DNA from: Nitrospira sp. SG-bin2
GTDB taxonomy: Bacteria > Nitrospirota > Nitrospiria > Nitrospirales > Nitrospiraceae
Assembly (NCBI GenBank): GCA_002083405.1
Contig: LVWT01000011.1
Span: forward strand, 1-33,639
Length of the DNA: 33,639 nucleotides
Reading direction: 5' to 3'
Part shown: positions 22,974 through 31,096 of the stretch, piece by piece
Numbering within the stretch: position 1 is the first letter of the stretch
How the letters are laid out: each line of letters starts with the position of its first letter
Made by a program: the position numbers and the translations under genes
Notes under the pieces: generated by a model
Database searches by the model: none
What the model saw: only the letters and a program-made list of their open reading frames with translations
What the model was told of the DNA's origin: nothing

Positions 22974-23855
22974 CTATCCCACCTGAACCCGATCTGATCG
23001 TTCTGCCACAATCTGCAACGTTGTATGCTCGATTTTCCATCGGTCTTGTAGCAGCGATTGAAGACGGCCCAATACTGCATCTCGATCCTCCCCAACGGAG
23101 ACCACTACGTGAGCACTGAGGGCGTCCCAGCCTGAGGTAATGGTCCAGATGTGAAGATCATGAATCCCTTTCACACCAGGCACGCTGGCCATAGCTCGTC
23201 CGATCTCCAGCACATCTAGATGGGCTGGTACTCCTTCCATAAGCACATGCACCGCTTGAGAAAGAAGTGCCCATGTGCGCCAGACGATAAAGACACTGAT
23301 TCCAGCGCTCAGGAAAGGATCGATAATAAACCACCCGGTGAGCCAGATCGTGACTCCGCCAAGAATAACTCCAACCGAACTAATCGCATCGCCGAGCACT
23401 TCTAAGTACGCACTACGAACATTCAAACTGAACGCGGATTCCTCAGCAAGCAGCTTCATACTTGCCACATTCACGGCAAGACCAACAAATCCAATCAACA
23501 ACATCGGAATTCCAAGCACGTGCGGCGGCTCGAATACACGTTGGTACGCCTCGTAGAGAATCCAGACGGCCAACAGCAACAGCACTACGGCATTCGTGAC
23601 AGCGGCTAGGATTTCAGCGCGGTGGTACCCATAGCTTTTCTCAAGCGTGGACGGCCTTGCAGCAATCCGCATGGTAAAGACACTCAGTCCAAGCGCCGCC
23701 ACATCAGTCAACATATGGCCTGCATCCGCTAAGATGGCGAGACTCTGAGTAAGCAATCCTCCTACCACCTCAATGACCATGAAGCTTCCTGTCATGAGCA
23801 GGACGATCCAAAGATTTGTTTGCTGAGCGGCTCGGCTTTCTGAATGGTTATGCAC
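22974..23855 (-). CDS. czcD: cation diffusion facilitator (CzcD-type) efflux protein
   Basis: Six-segment inner-membrane metal/proton antiporter with a cytoplasmic C-terminal domain. The metal site in segment 2 is ADAGHMLTD (HxxxD). In segment 5 it reads LEVLGDAISS, ExxxD rather than the HxxxD of typical zinc transporters. The C-terminal domain has GVKGIHDLHIWTITSGWDALSAHVVV. I start at GTG 23855, since AAAGGAG lies five bases upstream and the residues that follow (HNHSES) are the usual His-bearing N-terminus; an ATG at 23915 is poorer. It lies 90 bases downstream of the RND pump gene. Probably exports Zn, Co, Cd or Ni. Confidence 0.9.
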   Translation of the reverse strand: MHNHSESRAAQQTNLWIVLLMTGSFMVIEVVGGLLTQSLAILADAGHMLTDVAALGLSVFTMRIAARPSTLEKSYGYHRAEILAAVTNAVVLLLLAVWILYEAYQRVFEPPHVLGIPMLLIGFVGLAVNVASMKLLAEESAFSLNVRSAYLEVLGDAISSVGVILGGVTIWLTGWFIIDPFLSAGISVFIVWRTWALLSQAVHVLMEGVPAHLDVLEIGRAMASVPGVKGIHDLHIWTITSGWDALSAHVVVSVGEDRDAVLGRLQSLLQDRWKIEHTTLQIVAERSDRVQVG

Positions 23856-23945
23856 AGGACTCCTTTCTCGGGCGATTGCAGCTTTTTCTACAAAGTGACG
23901 CTCACCATGGAACATCCTTGGGGAATCAGGAATATGCGGTTCAAT

Positions 23946-26900
23946 TCATGTTGCCGCTTCCTTGTCCAACTGTGATGCAAGAACTGAGGATTTGGCTTCG
24001 CCTCGATGAACGATCCTTTGTTCGATCCACCGATAGAGCACCGGCAGTACCACGAGTGTCAAAGCCGTTGACGAAAACAAGCCCCCGATCACGACCGTGG
24101 CAAGCGGTCGCTGTATCTCGGAACCGGGTCCGGTGGCCAGCAATAGGGGAATAAGCGCCATCATCGCGACAATCGCGGTCATCAAGACAGGCCGTAGCCG
24201 CAAGACCATGCCAGTCAGCACCGCCTCGTCCAATGACATTCCCTGATCTCGTAACTGGTTGATGTAGGCTATCTTCACCACCCCATTGAGCACCGCGACA
24301 CCGAACAAGGCAATAAAGCCGACGGAGGCGGGAACCGACAGATACGACCCGCTGAGCAACAGCGCCAGGAGACCACCGACCATCGCAAAGGGGATTGCGA
24401 GCAGAATCAGTGCCGCCTGTCTGAGATTTCCGAATGTAAAGTACAAAAGGAGAAAGATGAGTCCGATGACGATTGGCACGACAATGGCCAGGCGGGCCAT
24501 GGCCTGTTGTTGGTTTTCGAATTGGCCACCCCAGGTGACGTAGTAGCCTGGCGGAAGCTTCACCTGCCGATCGACTGCGGCTTGCGCTTCTTCGACCGCG
24601 CCGACCAGGTCGCGGTCGACCACATTGGCTTCAATTACAATTCGTCGGCTCGCATGCTCACGGCTGATCTGCGCCGGGCCGTCCACAATTCGAATGTCGG
24701 CCAAGTCCCGAAGCGGAATGCGCGAGCCGTCCGGCGCGGTCACCCAGAGGGCCGCGATCGATTCAACATCGGCGCGCCGATCATCCGGAAATCGCACCCT
24801 GATTGGAAACCGCCACTGCCCTTCGAACATCTCCCCAGCGGCAATCCCGGCACCGACAGCCTCGATCACTTCTGTGATATCAGCGACGTTGATCCCATGA
24901 CGTGCAATCCTGGCACGATTGATGTCGAGCTTTAGGTAGTAGAGGCCTGACACCTGTTCGACCCGGAGATCGGAGATGCCGCGCACCTGCCTCAGCACCC
25001 GGGCCATCTCATCCGCCTTGGTCCGCAAGATCTCAAGATCCTCGCCGAACAATTTGACGGCGACCTGGGACCGGACCCCCGAGACCAATTCATCGACACG
25101 CATCGCAATCGGTTGAGACAGTCCGAACGCGATGCCGGGCACTTGCTCCATTCGGCTGCGGACTTGCTGCTCGATGTCGGTTTTGGACTTGGCCTGCCAT
25201 TCGGATTTCGGTTTGAGCAAGACATACATGTCACTCAGTTCCATTCCCATCGGATCCGTCCCCAGTTCATTCGCTCCCGTACGGGAAATCACAGAGCGCA
25301 CATCCGGAATCTCCAGCAAGAGTCGTTCGACATCTCCCGAAATCTTCAGCGATTCGGTCAAGCTGATGCTGGGAAGCCGCATCATATTCACCACAATCGT
25401 GCCTTCATCCATGAGAGGGACGAACTCCCGGCCGATGAACGGAATCAGTGCCGCCCCCCCGACGAGCACACCGCCCGCTATGAAAGCCACGAGACCTGTG
25501 CGGTGGATGGCCCCCTCTAACAGCCTACGATACCCTCGCCGCCAGCGCTCCAAGAGCTCCCCACTCTTCTCCGTGGCCCGAGGCTTCATCAGCACCGCCG
25601 CCAGCACGGGAATGACGGTCATCGAGAGCAGTAATGAACTGAGGAGCGCGATCACGACCGTCAGGGCCAGTGGAATGAACATCTTGCCTTCCATCCCTTG
25701 GAGCGTCAGGAGCGGGACGAAGGTCAATGCAATGATCAATTCCCCGAACAGACTTGGCTTCCGCACTTCCAGCACGGCGCGTAAGACGACCGGCAACCGG
25801 TCCGTGATCGAGAGGGCACGGCCCTGGGTCTGCTCGGTCAGATGGCGCTCGACATTCTCCACCTGCACGATGGCCGCATCGACGATCATGCCCAGTGAAA
25901 TGGCCAAGCCGCCTAACGACATCAAATTCGCCGACAGGCCGACCTGTTGCATGACCAGGAATGTGGCAAGGACGGCCAGTGGTAATGTCAGGGCGACAAC
26001 AAGGGCGCCACGCAGATTCCGGAGAAACAAATACAGCACGAGGATGACGACTGCGACACCCTCCAGTAAGGCCCGCTCGACCGTATCGAGGGCCCGTGTC
26101 ACCAATTCAATGCGGTCCAGGAAAGGCACCATCTTCACCCCGGCAGGCAAGACCCGATTGATCAGCTCGACCTTGTCTTTCACCGTGGAGACAATGTCCC
26201 GGCTATTGCCCCCCCGCAGCATGACGGCAATCCCTTCGAGCACCTCACCCTTCCCGTCCCGCGTCGTCCCTCCCAAGCGGATGGCCATGCCTTGGCGAAC
26301 CTGGGCGACATCACGGAGATAGATCGGCGTGCCTTTGTGCGCCGCGACCACGATCTGCTCCAAATCTTGTACAGAGCGGGCTAGTCCCACGCCGTGGACG
26401 ACCAACTTATCCCCGCCCTGCTCAATGTAACTGCCTCCGGCGTTTTGATTGTTGCCCACGACGGCCACGTGCACTTGGCGTAACGTGAGGCCAAGGCTCG
26501 CCAATCGATTGGGATCGACGAGGACTTCGTACTGCTTCGCTAAGCCGCCCAACGTATCGACATCCGCGAGGCCTGGGACTGCGCGCAGCATCGGACGGAT
26601 GACCCAGTCTTGCAGAGTCCGTAACTCCATGAGACTCTGTGTCGAACCCTCGACAAGATACATGTAGACTTCGCTCAATCCGGTGCTGACGGGTCCCAGC
26701 ACCGGCTCGGCGTTTGCTGGAAGCCCGGATTGCGCCCGGAGTATCCGTTCCAAAACGAGTTGTCTGGAAAAATAGAGATCAATCCGGTCCTCAAAGACCA
26801 CCGTGATCACGGAGAGTCCGAATCGCGAGATGGATCGCATTTCCGTTTTTCCCGGCAAGTTAGTCAATTCGATCTCCAGGGGGAAAGTCACGAGGCGTTC

Positions 26901-27083
26901 TATTTCCGACGGAGCCAAGGACGGCGCGCGGGTGATTACTTGAACTTGAACGGGGGTCACGTCGGGAAACGCATCGATCGGCAGATGGCGGAATGCCGCC
27001 ACGCCACTCACGATGAGCCCGAGCCCGCCCAGCAACACGATGAGCCGCTGTTCTAAAACGGTACGGATGAGCCGTTCGATCAT
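23946..27083 (-). CDS. heavy-metal efflux RND transporter (CzcA/CusA family)
   Basis: Proton-driven inner-membrane pump of 1045 residues, full length for the family. It starts MIERLIRTVLEQRLIVLLGG, with periplasmic porter domains (FPDVTPVQVQVITRAPSLAPSEIERLVTFPLE) and the proton-relay segment GMIVDAAIVQVENVERHL, whose Asp and Glu are typical. The metal specificity class cannot be set: the signature matches neither the classical Zn type (DFGxxVDGAVxxVEN) nor the Cu/Ag type exactly. AGGAGG lies six bases before the ATG. The four-base overlap with the adaptor gene at 27080-27083 indicates coupled translation. Confidence 0.92.
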   Translation of the reverse strand: MIERLIRTVLEQRLIVLLGGLGLIVSGVAAFRHLPIDAFPDVTPVQVQVITRAPSLAPSEIERLVTFPLEIELTNLPGKTEMRSISRFGLSVITVVFEDRIDLYFSRQLVLERILRAQSGLPANAEPVLGPVSTGLSEVYMYLVEGSTQSLMELRTLQDWVIRPMLRAVPGLADVDTLGGLAKQYEVLVDPNRLASLGLTLRQVHVAVVGNNQNAGGSYIEQGGDKLVVHGVGLARSVQDLEQIVVAAHKGTPIYLRDVAQVRQGMAIRLGGTTRDGKGEVLEGIAVMLRGGNSRDIVSTVKDKVELINRVLPAGVKMVPFLDRIELVTRALDTVERALLEGVAVVILVLYLFLRNLRGALVVALTLPLAVLATFLVMQQVGLSANLMSLGGLAISLGMIVDAAIVQVENVERHLTEQTQGRALSITDRLPVVLRAVLEVRKPSLFGELIIALTFVPLLTLQGMEGKMFIPLALTVVIALLSSLLLSMTVIPVLAAVLMKPRATEKSGELLERWRRGYRRLLEGAIHRTGLVAFIAGGVLVGGAALIPFIGREFVPLMDEGTIVVNMMRLPSISLTESLKISGDVERLLLEIPDVRSVISRTGANELGTDPMGMELSDMYVLLKPKSEWQAKSKTDIEQQVRSRMEQVPGIAFGLSQPIAMRVDELVSGVRSQVAVKLFGEDLEILRTKADEMARVLRQVRGISDLRVEQVSGLYYLKLDINRARIARHGINVADITEVIEAVGAGIAAGEMFEGQWRFPIRVRFPDDRRADVESIAALWVTAPDGSRIPLRDLADIRIVDGPAQISREHASRRIVIEANVVDRDLVGAVEEAQAAVDRQVKLPPGYYVTWGGQFENQQQAMARLAIVVPIVIGLIFLLLYFTFGNLRQAALILLAIPFAMVGGLLALLLSGSYLSVPASVGFIALFGVAVLNGVVKIAYINQLRDQGMSLDEAVLTGMVLRLRPVLMTAIVAMMALIPLLLATGPGSEIQRPLATVVIGGLFSSTALTLVVLPVLYRWIEQRIVHRGEAKSSVLASQLDKEAAT

Positions 27084-28300
27084 AGCGGGCCTCCTGTCGG
27101 CATCTCTTCCCGGAGCAACTCGGACTTTAAGGCATAACTACCTTGCGTCACTACTTCGTCTCCGGCAGCTAGCCCGGTGATGACCTGAACATACTCAGGT
27201 GAGGTCTGGCCGAAGGTCACCTCGCAGGGTTCGAATCGACGCGGTCCCCGAACAGCGAAAACCACTGTCCGACTACCGACTTGTTGAATCGCCGAACGTG
27301 GAACACTCAAGACCGATTGCTCGTCAGTGACTAGCAGAACTTCAGCGAACATCTCGGGCCGCAATCGCCCGTCAGGGTTGGACACATCCGCGCGTGCCAT
27401 GACCGTCCTGGTGGCCGGGTCGATCACAGCGCCTACGTACGTAATGGTCCCTCGAAACGTCGTGTCCGGATAGGCTGATACCCGCACGTCAATGGTAAGC
27501 CCAGTCTTCAATCGACCGGCCTGTTGTTCCGGAAAATCGGCGCGCACCCGTAGGGTCGAGAGGTCTGCGACGGTGAACAGCGTCTTATTGGGATCGCTGA
27601 CTTCGCCGATAGTGGCGTTTCGCTCGATCACTTCGCCGGCAAAGGGGGCTCGAAGGGAGACCCGAGCAACCTCCGCATGGGGTAATGCCTGAGCGGCCAG
27701 CCGCTGAATCTCCCGCTCGGTCATGCCGAGCAAATGCAGCTTTTCCTCCGCTTCATGCAGATCAGCTCGCGCATTCTCATAGTCGGCATTGCGACGCTGC
27801 TGTTCACCCACACCAATTGCACCTCGATCCAGCAACGCGGTGGCCCGTTCGAGCGATTTTTCCGTAACGCTCAGCATGGTCCTCGCTTTGCGGTATTCCA
27901 ACTGCGCTTCTCCATAGGCTGGGCTATCGAGCAACAGCAGTTGATCGCCTTCCTTCACGCGATCGCCGAGATTGGCAAACACGGCCACGATGCGACCGGG
28001 GACTCGTGCGCTCAAGTGTGCCAATCGATTGTCATTGGCTAGAATCTTTCCAGCTTGGGCCTTGAGGGTCATCCGAATCGGACGAATCACCACACGATCC
28101 GTCTGAAGTTGCGCGAGAGCCGGGCTCCCTTCCGGCAATTCGATAACGCCGTGCTCAGCGGGCACCGTGGTTGTCTCGGCGGGAGGCTTCGGCGCATCGT
28201 CTTGCTTCGATTGACAAGACAGACTCACGACGGCTACCGACAGGGACCAGACGATCCGAAAAGAAAACCATAACGCAGACGTTATAAAGGAACTATTCAT
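27080..28300 (-). CDS. RND efflux periplasmic adaptor (CzcB/CusB family)
   Basis: Membrane-fusion protein of 406 residues joining the RND pump to the TolC-type channel. It begins with a lipoprotein-type signal (LSVAVVSLSCQS, lipid Cys about residue 30). A lipoyl-like segment (VPGRIVAVFANLGDRVKEGDQLLLLDSP), a long helical hairpin (residues 125-200, YRKARTMLSVTEKSLERATALLD) and a beta-barrel domain (VRADFPEQQAGRLKTGLTIDV) follow. The C-terminal domain reads VITGLAAGDEVVTQGSYALKSEL. It overlaps the czcC-like gene and the pump gene by four bases each. The Met/His-rich copper site of CusB N-termini is not seen. Confidence 0.9.
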   Translation of the reverse strand: MNSSFITSALWFSFRIVWSLSVAVVSLSCQSKQDDAPKPPAETTTVPAEHGVIELPEGSPALAQLQTDRVVIRPIRMTLKAQAGKILANDNRLAHLSARVPGRIVAVFANLGDRVKEGDQLLLLDSPAYGEAQLEYRKARTMLSVTEKSLERATALLDRGAIGVGEQQRRNADYENARADLHEAEEKLHLLGMTEREIQRLAAQALPHAEVARVSLRAPFAGEVIERNATIGEVSDPNKTLFTVADLSTLRVRADFPEQQAGRLKTGLTIDVRVSAYPDTTFRGTITYVGAVIDPATRTVMARADVSNPDGRLRPEMFAEVLLVTDEQSVLSVPRSAIQQVGSRTVVFAVRGPRRFEPCEVTFGQTSPEYVQVITGLAAGDEVVTQGSYALKSELLREEMPTGGPL

Positions 28301-29556
28301 GGCAATCCTCCCACCGCCCGCTCCAGCCGGGCCAACGCAATGGAATGGTCAGCCTGTGCCTGAGCATATTCGAGCAAGGTCTGGCGGTACACGCGCTGAG
28401 CGTCAATGACCTCCAGTAGACTCGCGACCCCGTTTCGAAAACTGAATTGCGCAATGTCCAGAGCCTCCTTTGCCTGATAGAGGAGTCCTTTCTCAAAAAC
28501 TTGAATCTGCCGCTGAGCGGTTTGCATTTCCTGAAAATATTGCGTGACCGCCTGTTCTAACTCGTGCTGAGCCCGCGTTTGCTCGGCTTGGGCGCGATGG
28601 TGAGCGCCCATGGCTGTGCCGATCTCACCCTGTCGCTGATACCATATGGGCAGAGGCACGCTCAGCCCCGCCGTCACGGATTCATCGCCGGCCTCCCGAT
28701 GATACTGGCCTAACACCGACACGTTCGGTATGCGCGCCGCTCGTTCTTGCTCAAGGGTAAATTGAGCTTGCTCGACCGCTTTCTCTTGCCGCCGAAGTGT
28801 CGGATGACGACCAAGCGCTTGCTCGGTCAAGGTATGGAGATCGAGGCCGGACCTCGTCGCTTCAAATTCCCCTTGGATGACAAAATGCCCTCCAAGCGCC
28901 TTCCCCGTAGCCTTGTTCAGATTGGCACGGGCGACAAGAAGAGCGTTATCCGCTCTCGCCAGATCTTTGTCGGCTTTTTGCAGTTCCACTGTCGCTTTGA
29001 CCAACTCAAATTTCGGCGACTCCTTTGTCTCAACCCGCGCCCGAATGAGCTTTATGAAATCCTCGACCGTCCGGAGATTCTCTTTGGCCAACTGGACATC
29101 CTGTTGGGCAAAGAGCAATTGAAAGAATGCTGATTTGATCTCAGCCGTAATCGCCACTTTGGCTTCTTCCATTCCGGCGAGCGCGCCAGAGAACCCCGCC
29201 TCGGCGGCGCGTTGTCGAGCGGCTCGTTTTCCAGGCCACTCCAGCGGTTGCTCGATCGTAATCGTCCGTTCGGTGATAGAGGTCCCGGTCCTCGGATCAC
29301 GAATTGACCCGCGTCCGGCCGACCCCATCACCGTCGGATTCAGGTAGGCGTCAGCTGCCACCTGTCGCCCCTGGCTTTCTTCAAGGACTGCCTCCACCCC
29401 AGTCATTACCGGGCTGTGCTTGAGCGCGAGGGTTAGGACTTCGGATAAGGAATACGGTACAGCGCGTGATTCAGCCGCCCTCGCGGTTGCGTGGAGGCAG
29501 CCAAAGTCAACCGAGCAGAACAGGACGAACAGAATAATAATTCCGTGCGGAATCAT
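28297..29556 (-). CDS. TolC-family outer-membrane efflux protein (CzcC-like)
   Basis: The 419-residue outer-membrane channel has a signal peptide (MIPHGIIILFVLFCSVDFGCLHATARA) and the two-fold TolC repeat. SLSEVLTLALKHSPVM begins the first half, and LDLHTLTEQALGRHPTLRRQEKAVEQAQ the second. Long coiled-coil helices occupy most of the rest, ending in DAQRVYRQTLLEYAQAQADHSIALARLERAVGG. The start is ATG 29556 with GGAGGAG upstream; the frame is open to 29616 but those codons do not look like signal sequence. It completes the CzcCBA-type tripartite system and overlaps the next gene by four bases. Confidence 0.9.
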   Translation of the reverse strand: MIPHGIIILFVLFCSVDFGCLHATARAAESRAVPYSLSEVLTLALKHSPVMTGVEAVLEESQGRQVAADAYLNPTVMGSAGRGSIRDPRTGTSITERTITIEQPLEWPGKRAARQRAAEAGFSGALAGMEEAKVAITAEIKSAFFQLLFAQQDVQLAKENLRTVEDFIKLIRARVETKESPKFELVKATVELQKADKDLARADNALLVARANLNKATGKALGGHFVIQGEFEATRSGLDLHTLTEQALGRHPTLRRQEKAVEQAQFTLEQERAARIPNVSVLGQYHREAGDESVTAGLSVPLPIWYQRQGEIGTAMGAHHRAQAEQTRAQHELEQAVTQYFQEMQTAQRQIQVFEKGLLYQAKEALDIAQFSFRNGVASLLEVIDAQRVYRQTLLEYAQAQADHSIALARLERAVGGLP

Positions 29557-29661
29557 GGGAAATCTCCTCCGCAGACAGCCTAATCCGGCGACTGAGAAAG
29601 GCTGAGTCCATCTCAAGCGTCCGCGATCGATTATGTTACTTGTTGCGTGAGCGCACGAAGC

Positions 29662-30147
29662 TTAGACGAAAAGACTGGGCGGCGCGCGGGAAGGGAGATC
29701 GTGAATGAACCGTATGCACGAGGAAACACGCGCGGCGTGTTGTTCATGCCGCATGGAAGAGTTGGGATCTGAAATGGACGCATGCCCAACGGCAAATGCC
29801 TGCGCCAAGAGCGGCTTACTGTGTTTGCGATCGGTTGAATCGTTGAGAAAAGAGAAACCGACTTCATAGTGCCGGTCGCGTGTGTGTGCGAACTGAGTAA
29901 GCTTTATCGCACCGTCATGCCCGGCATTTTCCGTTCCTCCAACCTCTTGATGGTCGTTGAACTCGCAGTCGAGATCCGGAGACCAAACCGTATGAATGGT
30001 CCCACCATGGACATGCCCCGCTTCTCCATGACGATGATCCGCTTCAGGATGAACGTGAACCAACGGAGCCGCGAGCATCCAGAGAGATACCCACAGTAGG
30101 ACTGTCGCTCGAAACCACGAGAATGCTTTACGCTTTGGGGGCATCAC
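29662..30147 (-). CDS. exported His-rich protein, probable metal binder
   Basis: The 161-residue protein has an N-terminal membrane/signal segment (ATVLLWVSLWMLAAPLVHV) followed by a His cluster, VHVHPEADHRHGEAGHVHG, and more His along the chain (16-plus in all). It sits 105 bases upstream of the tripartite efflux genes in the same orientation, so it likely begins that operon. Its role is inferred as periplasmic Zn/Ni/Cu binding or sensing. The second Met (30144) may be the start, as no ribosome binding site distinguishes them. No known family recognised. Confidence 0.7.
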   Translation of the reverse strand: MMPPKRKAFSWFRATVLLWVSLWMLAAPLVHVHPEADHRHGEAGHVHGGTIHTVWSPDLDCEFNDHQEVGGTENAGHDGAIKLTQFAHTRDRHYEVGFSFLNDSTDRKHSKPLLAQAFAVGHASISDPNSSMRHEQHAARVSSCIRFIHDLPSRAPPSLFV

Positions 30148-30265
30148 GGAATCACGCTAGCACAGTTCGTTGCATGCATCAATCAATGACCATTTATACA
30201 AGGCGACAAGTGTACACTTTTGATAGCTTGACAGGTTTCTCCGCATTAAGGCAAGGTATCAACCT
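30148..30265. promoter_or_regulatory. divergent metal-gene promoter region with palindrome
   Basis: Between the His-rich efflux operon (minus) and the Cys/Met-rich gene (plus) lies the perfect 12-base palindrome AAGTGTACACTT (30208-30219). Just after it is TTGACA (30228 onward), a possible -35 for the plus-strand genes. A dimeric repressor or activator could bind here and control both sides. The regulator is not in the window. Confidence 0.45.
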
Positions 30266-30640
30266 ATGAATAGTTGGGTACTTGCCAAGGTTAGGATGCA
30301 GTTCTTCAGCCTGGTTTTATTCTTCACCCTCTGTCAGATCACCGGGACAATGTGTACCGTGCCGGATCTGTCGTTGGCCAACGACGCGACGCAACTGGCC
30401 GAAGACATGAGCGATATGGCCTGTCCGATGGATGGTACGACCATGTGTCCACCGTCCGCCGTCTCATCGCCGGAACGACAGTCCAAACACCCGGCACCCG
30501 CCGACCTGAATCAGATAGCGGTACCGCTTAACCCAGTCACAGCGTTCACCGCTCCCTCAATCTTAGAATTTTTGTCTTGGAGCTCTGCCTCGGAGTTCGT
30601 CCCCATTTCCATAGCTGCGCCGTCGGTCCTTCGAATTTAA
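30266..30640 (+). CDS. small exported Cys/Met-rich protein
   Basis: The 124-residue protein has a signal segment (FFSLVLFFTLCQITGTMC), then a short mature chain with MACPMDGTTMCPP (two Cys, three Met), which could bind copper. The remaining C-terminal part is hydrophobic and Pro-rich. It begins the plus-strand set with the small membrane protein and multicopper oxidase. Start is 30266 or the ATG at 30296, which also has a fair ribosome binding site (AAGGTTAGG). No family recognised; copper binding is inferred. Confidence 0.6.
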   Translation: MNSWVLAKVRMQFFSLVLFFTLCQITGTMCTVPDLSLANDATQLAEDMSDMACPMDGTTMCPPSAVSSPERQSKHPAPADLNQIAVPLNPVTAFTAPSILEFLSWSSASEFVPISIAAPSVLRI

Positions 30641-30719
30641 TTTACACCATCCAGTCCATTCACTGCCACTCCGTTGTGTTCGTAGGCGGCACTGATTCAT
30701 CCGTTCGGCTTGGTCTGAG

Positions 30720-30731
30720 GTGTCATGACAC
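30720..30731. promoter_or_regulatory. palindrome upstream of multicopper oxidase unit
   Basis: A perfect 12-base palindrome, GTGTCATGACAC, lies about 89 bases before the small membrane-protein gene. It differs in sequence from the palindrome at 30208-30219. It may be a separate operator. Confidence 0.4.
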
Positions 30732-30819
30732 AATACACAATCGGCCCCGACGCCACTCCACCCAGTGTCCACGGACTCGGAAGAGGGGCTGATTATCATC
30801 AGTAAAAGGAGAACATCTC

Positions 30820-31032
30820 ATGATGGGCATGCGTTGGACTAATTGGCTGGGTTTAGCAATGTTGATGTCCTTTCTCTTTATTCATGAGCCGATATGGCTG
30901 CTCCTAGAGTTTCACCCGACGCCGTCTGGCAGCACGGAGTTTGACAGCACGAAGATCCTGTGGGCTATTCCGGTCGTCGCCTACGTCATCGTTGGGGCTG
31001 TGTTGTTAATGCGGGGAGGTTCGGATGACTAG
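30820..31032 (+). CDS. small two-segment membrane protein
   Basis: The 70-residue protein has two membrane segments (WLGLAMLMSFLFIHEPIWLLLEF and ILWAIPVVAYVIVGAVLLM) and a short polar linker. The ribosome binding site AAAAGGAG lies eight bases before the ATG. It is followed, slightly overlapping in reading-frame terms, by the multicopper oxidase region. Function unknown, possibly an accessory to it. Confidence 0.7.
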   Translation: MMGMRWTNWLGLAMLMSFLFIHEPIWLLLEFHPTPSGSTEFDSTKILWAIPVVAYVIVGAVLLMRGGSDD

Positions 31033-31096
31033 AAAACCTGATCGTCTTGTGAGAGCGAGGAACGTGGTTCTTCTCTCTCGATCAATGGAGGTGAGC

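Noticed and set aside
25132..26322. 396-codon plus-strand open frame opposite the RND pump gene.
   Set aside because: It lies antisense to a clearly real, conserved pump gene, has a low-complexity Arg/Ser-rich product and no family features.
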